Shown piece by piece: positions 31,300-40,794 of a stretch of DNA of 64,000 nt. The notes beneath the pieces were generated by a model that saw nothing but the letters and a program-made list of their open reading frames with translations, was not told where the DNA came from and searched no databases. The position numbers were made by a program, and so were the translations under genes. This DNA comes from an uncultured Bacteroidota bacterium (lineage in GTDB: Bacteria; Bacteroidota; Bacteroidia; Flavobacteriales; Flavobacteriaceae): assembly GCA_902614065.1 (NCBI GenBank), contig CACMJT010000003.1, forward strand, positions 1-64,000. Reading direction: 5' to 3'. Position 1 is the stretch's first letter, and each line of letters begins with the position of its first letter.

Positions 31300-33654
31300 A
31301 TGAAATATTTTAGAATTAATAAGATATATAAAAGACTTGGCCTTTTTTTCTTTACAGCACTAGTTATTTCATGCTCCTCAAAAAAAGAATCTTTTATTTC
31401 TTTAAAACCAATAAAAGCTAAATACAATATTTTATTTAATGGCAATCTTTTTCTTGATGAAGGAGTAAAAAAACTCGAAGATTTATACACAGAAAACTAT
31501 TGGGAAATTTTACCTCCAATTATGTTGAATAATGTATTGGAACTAGAATCCGACTATCCAACAAAAAACTTTACCAGATCTGAGGAAAAAGCAATAAAAG
31601 TGATTCAAAAATTTGGAAACGATAACAATTTAGATTCTGATTATATCAATGAGGCATATTTGCTATTAGGAAAGGCTAGATTTTATGACAAAAGGTTTAT
31701 TTCTTCATTACAAGCATTTAACTATATAACTAAACAAGAAAAAACATCTGAGGTCTGGTATGAAGCAAACTTTTGGAAAGCATTAATTAACTCTAATTTA
31801 GGACAGAAGAATTTAGCAAACGCAATAATTAACCAAGCAATAAATAATGAGTCAATTCCCAATGAAAACAAATCAAAACTATATTTGGCAAAAGGGGAGA
31901 TTAATTATTCCAACCAGGAATACGACTCTTTAATTTTGAACCTTAAAAAATCTATCAATTTTTCAAAAGATAAAAATCAAAATGCAAGATCAAATTTTAT
32001 ATTAGGACAAGTTTATATGCAAAAAGGATTGAAAGATTCTTCAAAAGTTTATTTTACAAAAACAATAAACCTCCACAAAAATAAATCATCAGGCTTGGTT
32101 GTCAATTCCAAGCTTTTTAATTTAAACCTCAACATAGAATCAAATGCAAAGGACTATTCAAAGCTAAGTTTAGATTTGAGAAGTTTCGGACAAGTTTCTA
32201 GAATAAACTTTTACAATGCAAAAAACCTACTGCAAATTAACGAAGATGATGAAGCAAAAAAACTATTAAAGCAGGCCATTAGAATTAACGAAAAAGATAA
32301 AAACCTGTTTATTAACGCATATAGTGAACTCTTTTTGAACGAATTAAAAAACAAAAATTATTTGAATTCTTCAAATTACCTAGACACACTGATAACATAT
32401 TACAACCCCAGCTCAAAGCAGTTTCTTGTGTTAAATGAACAAAGAAACAAATTAAATCTAATTTCAGATTTGGTTAAACAAAACAAAGAAATCGACTCAT
32501 TAATTTACATGAGCCAGTTTTCTGATGAAGAAATCAACATATTGCTAACAAATAAAGAAAATAAGTCCAATAACGTTAACGAACAGATCAAAGTATATTC
32601 AAACCAAAATCCTAGTTCATTTTATTTTGACAACAGTCTTGCTGTTCAGAATGGAAAAAGAATTTTTTTGATTAAATGGGGAAATCGATCTAATGTCGAT
32701 AATTGGAGAACCTACTCTGTTAGCACAATGAATACAGGCCTGCAGAATGAAATCAAACAAAATTTCGAAAAAGAATTAAAATCGTACAAAAACCTACCAA
32801 GATCAGCTGAAAAAAAAGATAGCCTACTAAATATTTCCAATGAAAATCTATCAAAGCTTGGTCTATATCTATATGAATACTTCGATGACAAAATAAGCTC
32901 TGAGGAGGCGCTATCAAAAGTTGAACTGAAAGGTAAAGTAGGTGAAAAGGAGTTTCTTCAAAGCAAATATTATTTATACCAAATATATTCGTCAAATGAA
33001 CTATATAATTCTGAAAAAGCTGTTCAGATCAAGAATTTTATCACATCTGAATACCCAAATTCTATATATGCTAATTTTCTCAGCAACCAAGAATTTGAGA
33101 TTTTATCTGAAAAGATTAAAGACTCTCTATTAAATAATGTAAAAGAAACAATTTCCTTAAACAAATATGTATTAGCAATGAATACAATTGACTCATTGAT
33201 TAATATATCAGCTAGCAGAGATTTTAGATTTAGCATGTATGAACAAAGGCTCAAGATATTTGGAAAGATTTACAAACCAAAAAAGTATTTGGAGGAATTA
33301 AAAAACATAAGTGTTTTATACCCTGAAAGAGCAGAGTATTTTTCTAAAAAAATCCAACACGTTGAGGGTATTGTAGAGAAAAAAAGGGTTTTGTATGATG
33401 ACAACCAGTATGTTTTGGTTTATAAGAGCACGGAGAATAGTGTAGTAGAGCTGCCAAATAAGTATGGTTTTGTTAAAGAACCATATGATAACAAGTCATA
33501 TCTCAACGTGAAATACGGCTTCCTTTCTAGGGCTGACGCCGAAAAGTTTGCCAACTCAATTACACAAAGCAAAAAACCATTGTCAAACAATAAATATTTT
33601 GTATTTTCGACGCCCCAGTATATTAATATGCTGATTTTTAAAACTTTAGATTAA
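31300..33654 (+). CDS. porW: PorW/SprE-like lipoprotein of the type IX secretion/gliding machinery
   Basis: A 784-aa periplasmic lipoprotein with the lipobox Val-Ile-Ser-Cys (Cys near residue 25). The N-terminus (Ala-Lys-Tyr-Asn-Ile-Leu-Phe-Asn-Gly-Asn, then Glu-Asn-Tyr-Trp-Glu-Ile-Leu-Pro) matches SprE/PorW, which connects periplasmic and outer-membrane parts of the type IX secretion system and is needed for gliding in Flavobacterium johnsoniae. A long central part is built of TPR-like helices (about 90-350). The protein is strongly Asn/Lys-rich. Its presence suggests, but does not prove, a complete T9SS elsewhere. Confidence 0.87.
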   Translation: MKYFRINKIYKRLGLFFFTALVISCSSKKESFISLKPIKAKYNILFNGNLFLDEGVKKLEDLYTENYWEILPPIMLNNVLELESDYPTKNFTRSEEKAIKVIQKFGNDNNLDSDYINEAYLLLGKARFYDKRFISSLQAFNYITKQEKTSEVWYEANFWKALINSNLGQKNLANAIINQAINNESIPNENKSKLYLAKGEINYSNQEYDSLILNLKKSINFSKDKNQNARSNFILGQVYMQKGLKDSSKVYFTKTINLHKNKSSGLVVNSKLFNLNLNIESNAKDYSKLSLDLRSFGQVSRINFYNAKNLLQINEDDEAKKLLKQAIRINEKDKNLFINAYSELFLNELKNKNYLNSSNYLDTLITYYNPSSKQFLVLNEQRNKLNLISDLVKQNKEIDSLIYMSQFSDEEINILLTNKENKSNNVNEQIKVYSNQNPSSFYFDNSLAVQNGKRIFLIKWGNRSNVDNWRTYSVSTMNTGLQNEIKQNFEKELKSYKNLPRSAEKKDSLLNISNENLSKLGLYLYEYFDDKISSEEALSKVELKGKVGEKEFLQSKYYLYQIYSSNELYNSEKAVQIKNFITSEYPNSIYANFLSNQEFEILSEKIKDSLLNNVKETISLNKYVLAMNTIDSLINISASRDFRFSMYEQRLKIFGKIYKPKKYLEELKNISVLYPERAEYFSKKIQHVEGIVEKKRVLYDDNQYVLVYKSTENSVVELPNKYGFVKEPYDNKSYLNVKYGFLSRADAEKFANSITQSKKPLSNNKYFVFSTPQYINMLIFKTLD

Positions 33655-33669
33655 ACTAAAAATTAGATT

Positions 33670-34074
33670 ATGGCAGAAAATAAATTTTTTTCATCACCTT
33701 CGGTCGATATTATTGAATCATCAACAAAAATTATTGGAGACATTTTCTCTGAAGCAGATTTTAGAATTGATGGTGTCGTTGAGGGAAATATCACTACAAC
33801 TGGAAAAATTGTTGTTGGAAAATCTGGCAAAATCAACGGTAAAATCAATTGTTCAAATGCTGATGTTTCGGGCTCAATTTCAGGTAAGATTGAAGTTAAT
33901 GAAGTACTCTCGTTAATGTCAGAATCTCTAATCCAGGGCGATATTATAACAGGAAAACTTTCTGTTGAAGAAGGTGCTCAAGTAGAAGCCTCAATATCCA
34001 TGAAATCGGGTAAGCAACTCAAAGCTGTTGAAGGCAAAACCGAAAACAAAACACAGTCTGAAAAAACAGCCTAA
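33670..34074 (+). CDS. Bactofilin (polymer-forming cytoskeletal protein)
   Basis: A 134-aa protein with the bactofilin beta-helix: repeating short strands (Ile-Ile-Gly-Asp-Ile, Val-Val-Glu-Gly-Asn-Ile, Lys-Ile-Val-Val-Gly-Lys-Ser-Gly-Lys-Ile-Asn-Gly, Ile-Gln-Gly-Asp-Ile) across residues 20-115, with short flexible ends. Bactofilins polymerise without nucleotides and organise envelope growth. It follows sprE/porW by 15 bp and precedes atpZ with an out-of-frame overlap, a gene order I recall from other Bacteroidota. Confidence 0.92.
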   Translation: MAENKFFSSPSVDIIESSTKIIGDIFSEADFRIDGVVEGNITTTGKIVVGKSGKINGKINCSNADVSGSISGKIEVNEVLSLMSESLIQGDIITGKLSVEEGAQVEASISMKSGKQLKAVEGKTENKTQSEKTA

Positions 34075-34261
34075 TCCTTTATTAGTTTTTGCTGTAATTA
34101 GTTTTGAAATGGGAATTATCATGTTTCTGTTTTCAAGACTTGGAAAGTGGCTAGATTCAGAGTACAATTTTGACAAGTTATTCACTTTTTCGCTCACATT
34201 TTTGGGCTTTATTTTGGCTTTTTATATTGTTTATAAACAAGTAAATAAACTTCATAAATAG
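34028..34261 (+). CDS. atpZ: AtpZ/AtpI-family F0 assembly protein
   Basis: A 77-aa membrane protein with two helices (about residues 18-40 and 50-70) joined by Leu-Gly-Lys-Trp-Leu-Asp, typical of AtpZ/AtpI proteins that help assemble or couple ATP synthase. The frame overlaps the bactofilin 3' end by 47 bp in another frame. The start is most likely TTG at 34028, because the only internal ATG (residue 28) would cut the first helix in half. The exact start is uncertain. Confidence 0.75.
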   Translation: MKAKPKTKHSLKKQPNPLLVFAVISFEMGIIMFLFSRLGKWLDSEYNFDKLFTFSLTFLGFILAFYIVYKQVNKLHK

Positions 34262-34284
34262 CTTTATTTTTTAACTAATTGTTC

Positions 34285-34292
34285 TAACTTTG
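34285..34292 (+). promoter_or_regulatory. atpB promoter -7 element (TAACTTTG)
   Basis: It matches TAnnTTTG 28 bases upstream of the atpB ATG and probably drives atpB-E-F-H-A-G. The -33 element is not clear. Confidence 0.5.
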
Positions 34293-34320
34293 CAGGCATA
34301 TATTTTACAGAAAACCTGGA

Positions 34321-35406
34321 ATGTTTTTTTCAAAAAAATTTCTCTTTGTTACTCTATTTTCATTATTTGCTTTTTGTACTGCCTTCTCAGCAGAGACTTT
34401 TGACAAAAAGAAAGACAAAAAAACAGATATTAAAAAATACATCACCCATCACCTAAAAGATTCTCATAGTTTTTATTTAACATCATACACTAAAGATGAC
34501 GGCAAAAAGGTTTACATAGAGCTCCCATTGCCTGTTATCTTGTATGACAATGGGTTTAAGTTTTTTATCTCCTCTGAGTTTAAACACGGTAAAGAGGTTG
34601 TTGCTGACAATGAAAGTTTTTATAGAATGAATTATGATAACAACAAAATCTATAAAACAAATATCCAGGGGGATATAATAAAAGACGAAAACGGTAAAAT
34701 CCTAAATGAAAAACCTTTAGATTTCTCAATTACAAAAAATATTGTAACCATATTTCTTGTTTCTTTTTTGATGTTGTTTTTATTTAACTCACTTGCAAGA
34801 TCATATTCAAGAAATAATGGAATTGCCGATGGAGTCGGTAGGTTTTTGGAACCAATAATTTTATACGTTAGGGATGAAATTGCAATACCAGGAATAGGAC
34901 AAAAAAAATACAAAAACTACATGAGCTATCTTTTAACTGTATTTTTCTTTATTTGGTTTTTGAATATGTTGGGCTTAACCCCATTAGGCGTTAATGTTAC
35001 TGGAAATATAGCGGTAACATTTTCGTTGGCATTATTGACTTTTTTACTTACTAACTTAACAGCTAATAAAAACTACTGGGGTCATATTTTTTGGATGCCA
35101 GGCGTACCAATACCACTAAAAATTATATTGGCGCCAATCGAATTTTTGGGCTTATTTATAAAGCCTTTTTCACTACTAATACGTTTATATGCAAATATTC
35201 AAGCAGGACATATTGTGCTGTACAGTTTAATAGGATTGATGTTTGTCTTTCAAAATTGGGTCGGAAGCAGTTTGTCTTTCCTGCTTGCGTTTTTTATATC
35301 AATCATTGAGATTTTAGTAGCGTTATTACAAGCGTACATTTTCACCATGCTATCCGCGCTATATTTTGGATTTGCTGTTGAGGAACATGGTGAAACTGAA
35401 CATTAA
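34321..35406 (+). CDS. atpB: ATP synthase F0 subunit a
   Basis: The membrane stator subunit that forms the proton half-channels. The 361-aa length is long because Bacteroidota versions carry a signal peptide (residues 1-23) and a periplasmic domain (about 24-140) before the membrane part. The essential Arg lies in Ser-Leu-Leu-Ile-Arg-Leu-Tyr-Ala-Asn-Ile-Gln-Ala-Gly-His near residue 290. It heads the atpBEFHAG cluster. Confidence 0.96.
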   Translation: MFFSKKFLFVTLFSLFAFCTAFSAETFDKKKDKKTDIKKYITHHLKDSHSFYLTSYTKDDGKKVYIELPLPVILYDNGFKFFISSEFKHGKEVVADNESFYRMNYDNNKIYKTNIQGDIIKDENGKILNEKPLDFSITKNIVTIFLVSFLMLFLFNSLARSYSRNNGIADGVGRFLEPIILYVRDEIAIPGIGQKKYKNYMSYLLTVFFFIWFLNMLGLTPLGVNVTGNIAVTFSLALLTFLLTNLTANKNYWGHIFWMPGVPIPLKIILAPIEFLGLFIKPFSLLIRLYANIQAGHIVLYSLIGLMFVFQNWVGSSLSFLLAFFISIIEILVALLQAYIFTMLSALYFGFAVEEHGETEH

Positions 35407-35421
35407 TATGAATAAATTTAA

Positions 35422-35628
<207 letters not shown>

Positions 35629-35644
35629 TAAGTTTTAGCTTTTT

Positions 35645-36145
35645 ATGGAAAAATTAATTGAAGAATTCTCAATTGGTCTGTTTTTTTGGCAAACCGTAAT
35701 CTTTTTATTGTTAATCTGGTTATTAAAAAAATATGCTTGGACACCTATCTTAAATACAATTAATGACAGAGAACAAGGCATAAAAAATGCCTTAGAGTCT
35801 GCTGAAAAAGCAAGAGAGGAAATAAAGACATTAAAGGCAAGCAACGACAAGGTGCTTAAAGAAGCAAAAATTGAACGAGATAATATTTTAAAGGAAGCTA
35901 ACAATCTTAAAAAGTCAATTTTGGAAGAAGCTAAAACTGAAGCTAAAACTGAAGCTCAGAAAATCATCGATAATGCCAATGATTCTATCAAAAATGAAAA
36001 AGAAGCTGCCGTTTCAGAAATTAAAAAGCAAGTGGCTACACTTTCAATTGAAATTGCTGAAAAGCTTATAAAAGAAAAGCTTTCAGACGATGATAAACAA
36101 ATGAAGATCGTTAAGGAATTAATAAAAGACGTCAAGCTTAAATGA
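35645..36145 (+). CDS. atpF: ATP synthase F0 subunit b
   Basis: The peripheral stalk subunit: one N-terminal membrane helix (about residues 8-28), then the conserved Trp-Thr-Pro-Ile start of a long charged coiled coil rich in Ala, Glu and Lys. The 166-aa length is standard. A short direct repeat (Ala-Lys-Thr-Glu twice) is visible near residues 97-104. It overlaps atpH by 4 bp. Confidence 0.95.
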   Translation: MEKLIEEFSIGLFFWQTVIFLLLIWLLKKYAWTPILNTINDREQGIKNALESAEKAREEIKTLKASNDKVLKEAKIERDNILKEANNLKKSILEEAKTEAKTEAQKIIDNANDSIKNEKEAAVSEIKKQVATLSIEIAEKLIKEKLSDDDKQMKIVKELIKDVKLK

Positions 36146-36687
36146 TAAATACAAGAGCTGCAAATAGATATGCAAAAGCTTTTTTGAGCATTACAAAATC
36201 AGAAGATGATTTGATGACAATGTTTAAAGATATGAGCTCAGTAAAAAAAGCTTTTGAACAGTCACAGGAGTTAAAACTATTTATTGATTCAAAGGTTATA
36301 AAAGATACTGACAAAGTAGAAACACTAAAAAAGGTGTTCCCTGATTTATCAGATTACTCAACAAATCTGCTTGATCATATCATGAATAGTGGGCGTATTG
36401 ATTTGTTCGATGATGTGGCTAAATGTTTTGTTGAACTTTATAATGAAAAAATGGGCAACCAAAATGTTATTTTGATTTCCGCGTCTAAGCTGTCACATGA
36501 CATACTTACAGAAATCAAATCCAAAGTAAAATCGTTAACATCCAAAACCGTTTATCTAACCAACAAAGTAGATAAAAACCTTATTGGAGGTTTTATACTT
36601 AAAGTCGGGGACAAGCAATATGATGCTAGCTTTAAACAACAATTGAAGAATTTAGAGCATGAGTTTTTCAATATTTCAATACAATAA
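36142..36687 (+). CDS. atpH: ATP synthase F1 subunit delta
   Basis: The subunit that links the peripheral stalk to the top of F1. Its 181 aa fit the family, with the N-terminal Ala-x-Arg-Tyr-Ala-Lys-Ala signature at 8-14 and the C-terminal Gly-Gly-Phe-Ile-Leu-Lys-Val-Gly-Asp block near 150-158. It overlaps atpF and is followed 3 bp later by atpA. Confidence 0.95.
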   Translation: MINTRAANRYAKAFLSITKSEDDLMTMFKDMSSVKKAFEQSQELKLFIDSKVIKDTDKVETLKKVFPDLSDYSTNLLDHIMNSGRIDLFDDVAKCFVELYNEKMGNQNVILISASKLSHDILTEIKSKVKSLTSKTVYLTNKVDKNLIGGFILKVGDKQYDASFKQQLKNLEHEFFNISIQ

Positions 36688-36690
36688 ATT

Positions 36691-38268
36691 ATGGCAGATA
36701 TAAAACCAGCTGAAATATCAGCAATTATAAAAAAACAATTAACAGGATCTGATCTAGGACCTTCACTTTCAGAAGTAGGAACTGTTTTACAGGTAGGAGA
36801 TGGAATAGCCAGAGTTTATGGCCTTTCAAATGTGCAATACGGAGAATTAGTGAAATTTGAAAATAGTATGGAGGGGATTGTCCTAAATCTTGAAGAAGAC
36901 AATGTAGGCGTAGTGCTATTGGGTCCATCCAAGGACGTAAAAGAGGGAGATACTGTAAAAAGAACTGAACGAATTGCCTCAATTAATGTTGGCGACGGGG
37001 TTGTTGGAAGAGTAGTTAATACCCTTGGTGAACCAATTGATGGTAAAGGTAAAATTAAAGGCAAAATGTATGAGATGCCTTTAGAAAGAAAAGCTCCGGG
37101 CGTAATATACAGACAACCAGTTAATGAGCCTTTGCAAACAGGAATAAAATCGATTGATGCAATGATTCCTGTTGGAAGAGGCCAAAGAGAGTTAGTGATT
37201 GGAGATAGGCAAACGGGTAAGACAACCGTTTGTATTGATACAATAATTAATCAAAAAGAATTTTTTGACGCTGGAGAGCCCGTGTATTGTATTTATGTTG
37301 CAATTGGTCAAAAAGCCTCTACCGTTGCTGGAATAGCTAAAACCCTTGAAGAAAAAGGAGCACTATCTTATACAACCATAGTAGCTGCAAATGCTTCTGA
37401 TCCAGCTCCTATGCAAGTATACGCTCCCTTCGCTGGAGCTGCAATTGGAGAGTATTTTAGAGATACAGGAAGACCTGCACTAATTATTTATGATGACTTA
37501 TCAAAGCAAGCTGTCGCATATCGAGAAGTTTCACTTCTTTTGAGAAGACCACCAGGTCGTGAAGCATACCCTGGAGATGTTTTCTATTTACACTCAAGAC
37601 TGTTAGAGAGATCAGCAAAAGTTATCAATGATGATGGTATTGCAAAAAAAATGAATGACCTTCCCGACAGCTTAAAACCAGTAGTTAAAGGAGGCGGTTC
37701 ATTAACTGCTTTACCAATTATTGAAACACAAGCCGGAGATGTATCAGCTTATATACCTACTAACGTTATTTCAATTACAGATGGACAAATTTTTCTTGAA
37801 TCAGATCTTTTTAATTCTGGAGTTCGACCTGCAATTAATGTTGGAATCTCGGTTTCAAGAGTTGGTGGATCCGCTCAGATCAAATCAATGAAGAAAGTTG
37901 CAGGTACTTTAAAACTTGATCAAGCCCAATTTAGAGAATTACAAGCGTTTGCAAAATTCGGATCTGATTTAGATCCTGTAACATTAGGTGTAATTGAAAA
38001 AGGAAAAAGAAATGTTGAAATTTTAAAGCAAGCACAAAATGATCCGTTTACTGTCGAAGATCAGGTAGCTATTATATATTTAGGCTCAAAAAATCTTTTA
38101 AAATCAGTTCCTGTTGATAAAATTAAAGAGTTCGAAAAAAAGTTTTTGGATTTAATGAATTTAAAACACAGAAAAACATTGGATACAATTAAACAAGGTA
38201 AGCTTACAGATGATGTTTTATCCACTTTAGAAAGTGTGGCTGCAGATCTAGCATCCTCTTATGAATAA
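36691..38268 (+). CDS. atpA: ATP synthase F1 subunit alpha
   Basis: The non-catalytic nucleotide-binding subunit of F1. It has 525 aa with Walker A Gly-Asp-Arg-Gln-Thr-Gly-Lys-Thr at 171-178, Tyr-Val-Ala-Ile-Gly-Gln-Lys near 203-209, and the alpha-subunit signature [11 protein letters not shown] near 342-352. The catalytic beta subunit gene atpD is not in the cluster. Confidence 0.98.
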   Translation: MADIKPAEISAIIKKQLTGSDLGPSLSEVGTVLQVGDGIARVYGLSNVQYGELVKFENSMEGIVLNLEEDNVGVVLLGPSKDVKEGDTVKRTERIASINVGDGVVGRVVNTLGEPIDGKGKIKGKMYEMPLERKAPGVIYRQPVNEPLQTGIKSIDAMIPVGRGQRELVIGDRQTGKTTVCIDTIINQKEFFDAGEPVYCIYVAIGQKASTVAGIAKTLEEKGALSYTTIVAANASDPAPMQVYAPFAGAAIGEYFRDTGRPALIIYDDLSKQAVAYREVSLLLRRPPGREAYPGDVFYLHSRLLERSAKVINDDGIAKKMNDLPDSLKPVVKGGGSLTALPIIETQAGDVSAYIPTNVISITDGQIFLESDLFNSGVRPAINVGISVSRVGGSAQIKSMKKVAGTLKLDQAQFRELQAFAKFGSDLDPVTLGVIEKGKRNVEILKQAQNDPFTVEDQVAIIYLGSKNLLKSVPVDKIKEFEKKFLDLMNLKHRKTLDTIKQGKLTDDVLSTLESVAADLASSYE

Positions 38269-38273
38269 TTGAT

Positions 38274-39134
38274 ATGCCAAATTTAAAAGAAATAAGAAAT
38301 CGAATTTCGTCGGTAACTTCAACGATGAAAATTACCAGTGCAATGAAAATGGTTTCAGCTGCGAAACTAAAAAAAGCACAGGATGCAGTTACTGCGATGA
38401 GGCCTTATTCTGAAAAATTAGGAGAACTAATGTCAAGCTTTTATGAAATAATTTCAACTTCCAGTGTATCCCAATTATCAGAGAAAAGGGATATTAAAAA
38501 TGTTCTTTTAATTCCAATTTGCTCAAACAAAGGGCTTTGTGGTGCATTTAATTCTAATGTTATCAAAAAAGCGATTTCTCTGAAAAATGAACCTGATTTT
38601 TCTAAGGCGAAGTTTAGTTTTTTGATCATTGGTAAAAAAGCTAATGACATAATTTCTAAAACTGAAAATGTAATATCAAACCACAGTGATATTTTTGAAA
38701 ACATTAATTATGATGACACAGCATCTGCGGTAGATAGTATAATAGAATTATTTTCAAATGGTAAATTTGATCATGTAGAGCTCATTTACAATACCTTTAA
38801 AAACGCAGCTAATCAAACTACTATCACCGAGCAATTTCTACCCATATCTAAACCTGAAGGCACTGAGGCTCTGTCTGACTATATTTTTGAACCCTCTATG
38901 GAGAAAATTGTCTCAGATTTGGTTCCCAAGTCTCTAAAAATTCAACTATACAAAGCAATTAGGGACTCATTTGCTGGTGAACATGGTGCAAGAATGACAG
39001 CAATGCATAAAGCGACAGATAATGCAAGTGAGTTAAAAAGCGAGTTGGTTTTGACATATAACAAGGCAAGACAAGCTGCTATTACTAATGAAATTCTTGA
39101 AATCGTTTCCGGAGCTGAAGCGCTGAACGGTTGA
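38274..39134 (+). CDS. atpG: ATP synthase F1 subunit gamma
   Basis: The central rotor shaft: 286 aa, with the N-terminal helix Ile-Arg-Asn-Arg-Ile-Ser-Ser-Val-x-Ser-Thr-Met-Lys-Ile-Thr-Ser-Ala-Met-Lys-Met near 7-26 and the C-terminal helix Ala-Arg-Gln-Ala-Ala-Ile-Thr-Asn-Glu-Ile. The atp run ends here. atpD and atpC are absent, as usual for Bacteroidota, where they lie elsewhere. The stop overlaps dut by 4 bp. Confidence 0.97.
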   Translation: MPNLKEIRNRISSVTSTMKITSAMKMVSAAKLKKAQDAVTAMRPYSEKLGELMSSFYEIISTSSVSQLSEKRDIKNVLLIPICSNKGLCGAFNSNVIKKAISLKNEPDFSKAKFSFLIIGKKANDIISKTENVISNHSDIFENINYDDTASAVDSIIELFSNGKFDHVELIYNTFKNAANQTTITEQFLPISKPEGTEALSDYIFEPSMEKIVSDLVPKSLKIQLYKAIRDSFAGEHGARMTAMHKATDNASELKSELVLTYNKARQAAITNEILEIVSGAEALNG

Positions 39135-39568
39135 TGAAAATCAGGATCACTAACAAGTCTAATAATCAAAACCCCTCCTATCAAACAATCGGATCTTCAG
39201 GCATGGATCTTAGGGCATTTATACCAACTTCAATTATATTGCCTCCGGGCGAGAGAGTTCTAGTTCCTACAGGTTTATATTTAGAAATCCCAGAAAAGTA
39301 TGAAGCTCAGGTTCGTCCAAGAAGTGGCCTTGCACTAAAAAAAGGTATCACAGTTTTAAATTCACCTGGAACAATTGATGCAGATTATCGAGGTGAGATA
39401 GGTGTTATTCTGTATAATTCATCTAAAGAATCTTATGAAATAAAACCATCTGAAAGAATTGCACAACTTGTTTTTGCAAGAATAGTAAAAGTCAATTTTG
39501 AAAATTCATCAGGACTTGACGAAACAGAAAGATCGTCAAGTGGGTTTGGTAGTACGGGTACTAATTGA
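39131..39568 (+). CDS. dut: dUTP diphosphatase
   Basis: It hydrolyses dUTP to dUMP, keeping uracil out of DNA and supplying thymidylate synthesis. The 145-aa trimeric enzyme shows its motifs: Gly-Ser-Ser-Gly-Met-Asp-Leu-Arg, Arg-Pro-Arg-Ser-Gly-Leu-Ala, Gly-Thr-Ile-Asp-Ala-Asp-Tyr-Arg-Gly, Arg-Ile-Ala-Gln-Leu, and the C-terminal Arg-Ser-Ser-Ser-Gly-Phe-Gly-Ser-Thr-Gly. The ATG overlaps the atpG stop. Confidence 0.97.
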   Translation: MMKIRITNKSNNQNPSYQTIGSSGMDLRAFIPTSIILPPGERVLVPTGLYLEIPEKYEAQVRPRSGLALKKGITVLNSPGTIDADYRGEIGVILYNSSKESYEIKPSERIAQLVFARIVKVNFENSSGLDETERSSSGFGSTGTN

Positions 39569-39596
39569 TATATTGAAAAATTCGAATTTTTGAAAA

Positions 39597-40793
39597 TTGA
39601 TAAAAATAATTTCACATTTTTTATTATTCTTTTTTTGCAATTTAATTTTTTCACAATCCTCAAAAATTAAACAGCTTGAAAGTCAAAGGTTATTAGTTAA
39701 AAAGGAAATAGAAAATATTAACTCTTTATTATTTGATAATTCTAAAACAACTAAAATCGCTTACAATGATTTAGAAAATATATCAATAAAAATCGAAAAA
39801 AATGAGGAGTTGATTAAGTTAACCAATCAACAGATTAATCTTGTTACGTCGGAAATAGAAAAAAAAAATGATTCAATCGATTTACTTGAACTTGAAATAG
39901 AAAAGGTAAGAGGCCAGTACGCATCAATGATTATGAATTCTTATAAAAGTAAACTTAAAGAATCAAGGTTAATGTTTTTGCTATCGTCTGAAGATTTTTT
40001 ACAAGCAATGAAACGCTCTAGATATATTAATCAATTTTCCCAAGACAGAAAAAGAGTATCTGAAAAAATCTCAAACTCTATTATTTTATTGGAACAAAAG
40101 ATTGAGGATTTAAATTTATTGAAGGTTCAAAAAAATAAACTACTAAATCAGAACCAGGAAAATAGAAGCAAGTTAAAAGTTGAGGAAAAATCAAAAGAAA
40201 GACTAATAACCGGACTTAAACGAAAAGAGAGGGCTTATAAAAAACAAATAGATGAAAAACAAAAAATTTCAAAAAACTTAGACAAAGAAATTGATCGTTT
40301 AATAAAAGAGGCGATTAGAAAATCAAACAACGAATCAAACAACAATATATTTAAATTAACCCCAGAAGCAAGGGCACTTTCTGAAAAGTTCAGCGCAAAT
40401 AAAGGGAATTTACCATGGCCAGTTGAAAGAGGCGCAATAATTCAAAAGTTTGGATTACAACCACATCCAGTTGTTAGAACAACAAAAATTCAAAGCAACG
40501 GCTTAGTTATTGCTACTACTAAAGATGCTGAAATCAGAGCAGTTTTTAATGGTGTTGTATTATCAATTTTAAAATTTAAAGGAAGTAATATAACCATATT
40601 GGTACAGCACGGAAGTTATATTACAGCTTATAAAAACATTGCAGAAGTTTATGTTGAAAAAGGCGAAAGTATTTCAGCTTTACAAAAAATAGGTAAAGTA
40701 TTTAATCCAAAAGATGGTTCTAAATCAACAATACAGTTTAGCATCTTTAATAACACAAAAGCTATAGATCCTTACATCTGGATAGTTAAATAA
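39597..40793 (+). CDS. EnvC-like murein hydrolase activator with degenerate LytM domain
   Basis: A 398-aa secreted protein: a signal peptide (about residues 1-20), then a long coiled coil (about 22-250) and a C-terminal LytM-like domain. The zinc ligands of active M23 enzymes are not conserved: where His-x-His should be, it reads Gln-Phe-Ser-Ile-Phe, and the first His-x3-Asp is missing. This fits EnvC/NlpD-type proteins that activate amidases instead of cutting peptidoglycan. The start is TTG at 39597, the only start that keeps the signal peptide. It is followed 1 bp later by uvrA. Confidence 0.87.
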   Translation: MIKIISHFLLFFFCNLIFSQSSKIKQLESQRLLVKKEIENINSLLFDNSKTTKIAYNDLENISIKIEKNEELIKLTNQQINLVTSEIEKKNDSIDLLELEIEKVRGQYASMIMNSYKSKLKESRLMFLLSSEDFLQAMKRSRYINQFSQDRKRVSEKISNSIILLEQKIEDLNLLKVQKNKLLNQNQENRSKLKVEEKSKERLITGLKRKERAYKKQIDEKQKISKNLDKEIDRLIKEAIRKSNNESNNNIFKLTPEARALSEKFSANKGNLPWPVERGAIIQKFGLQPHPVVRTTKIQSNGLVIATTKDAEIRAVFNGVVLSILKFKGSNITILVQHGSYITAYKNIAEVYVEKGESISALQKIGKVFNPKDGSKSTIQFSIFNNTKAIDPYIWIVK

Positions 40794-40794
40794 A

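Noticed and set aside
39576-39591. AAAAATTCGAATTTTT palindrome upstream of the EnvC-like gene
   Set aside because: It is A/T-dominated and close to what chance gives in this composition.
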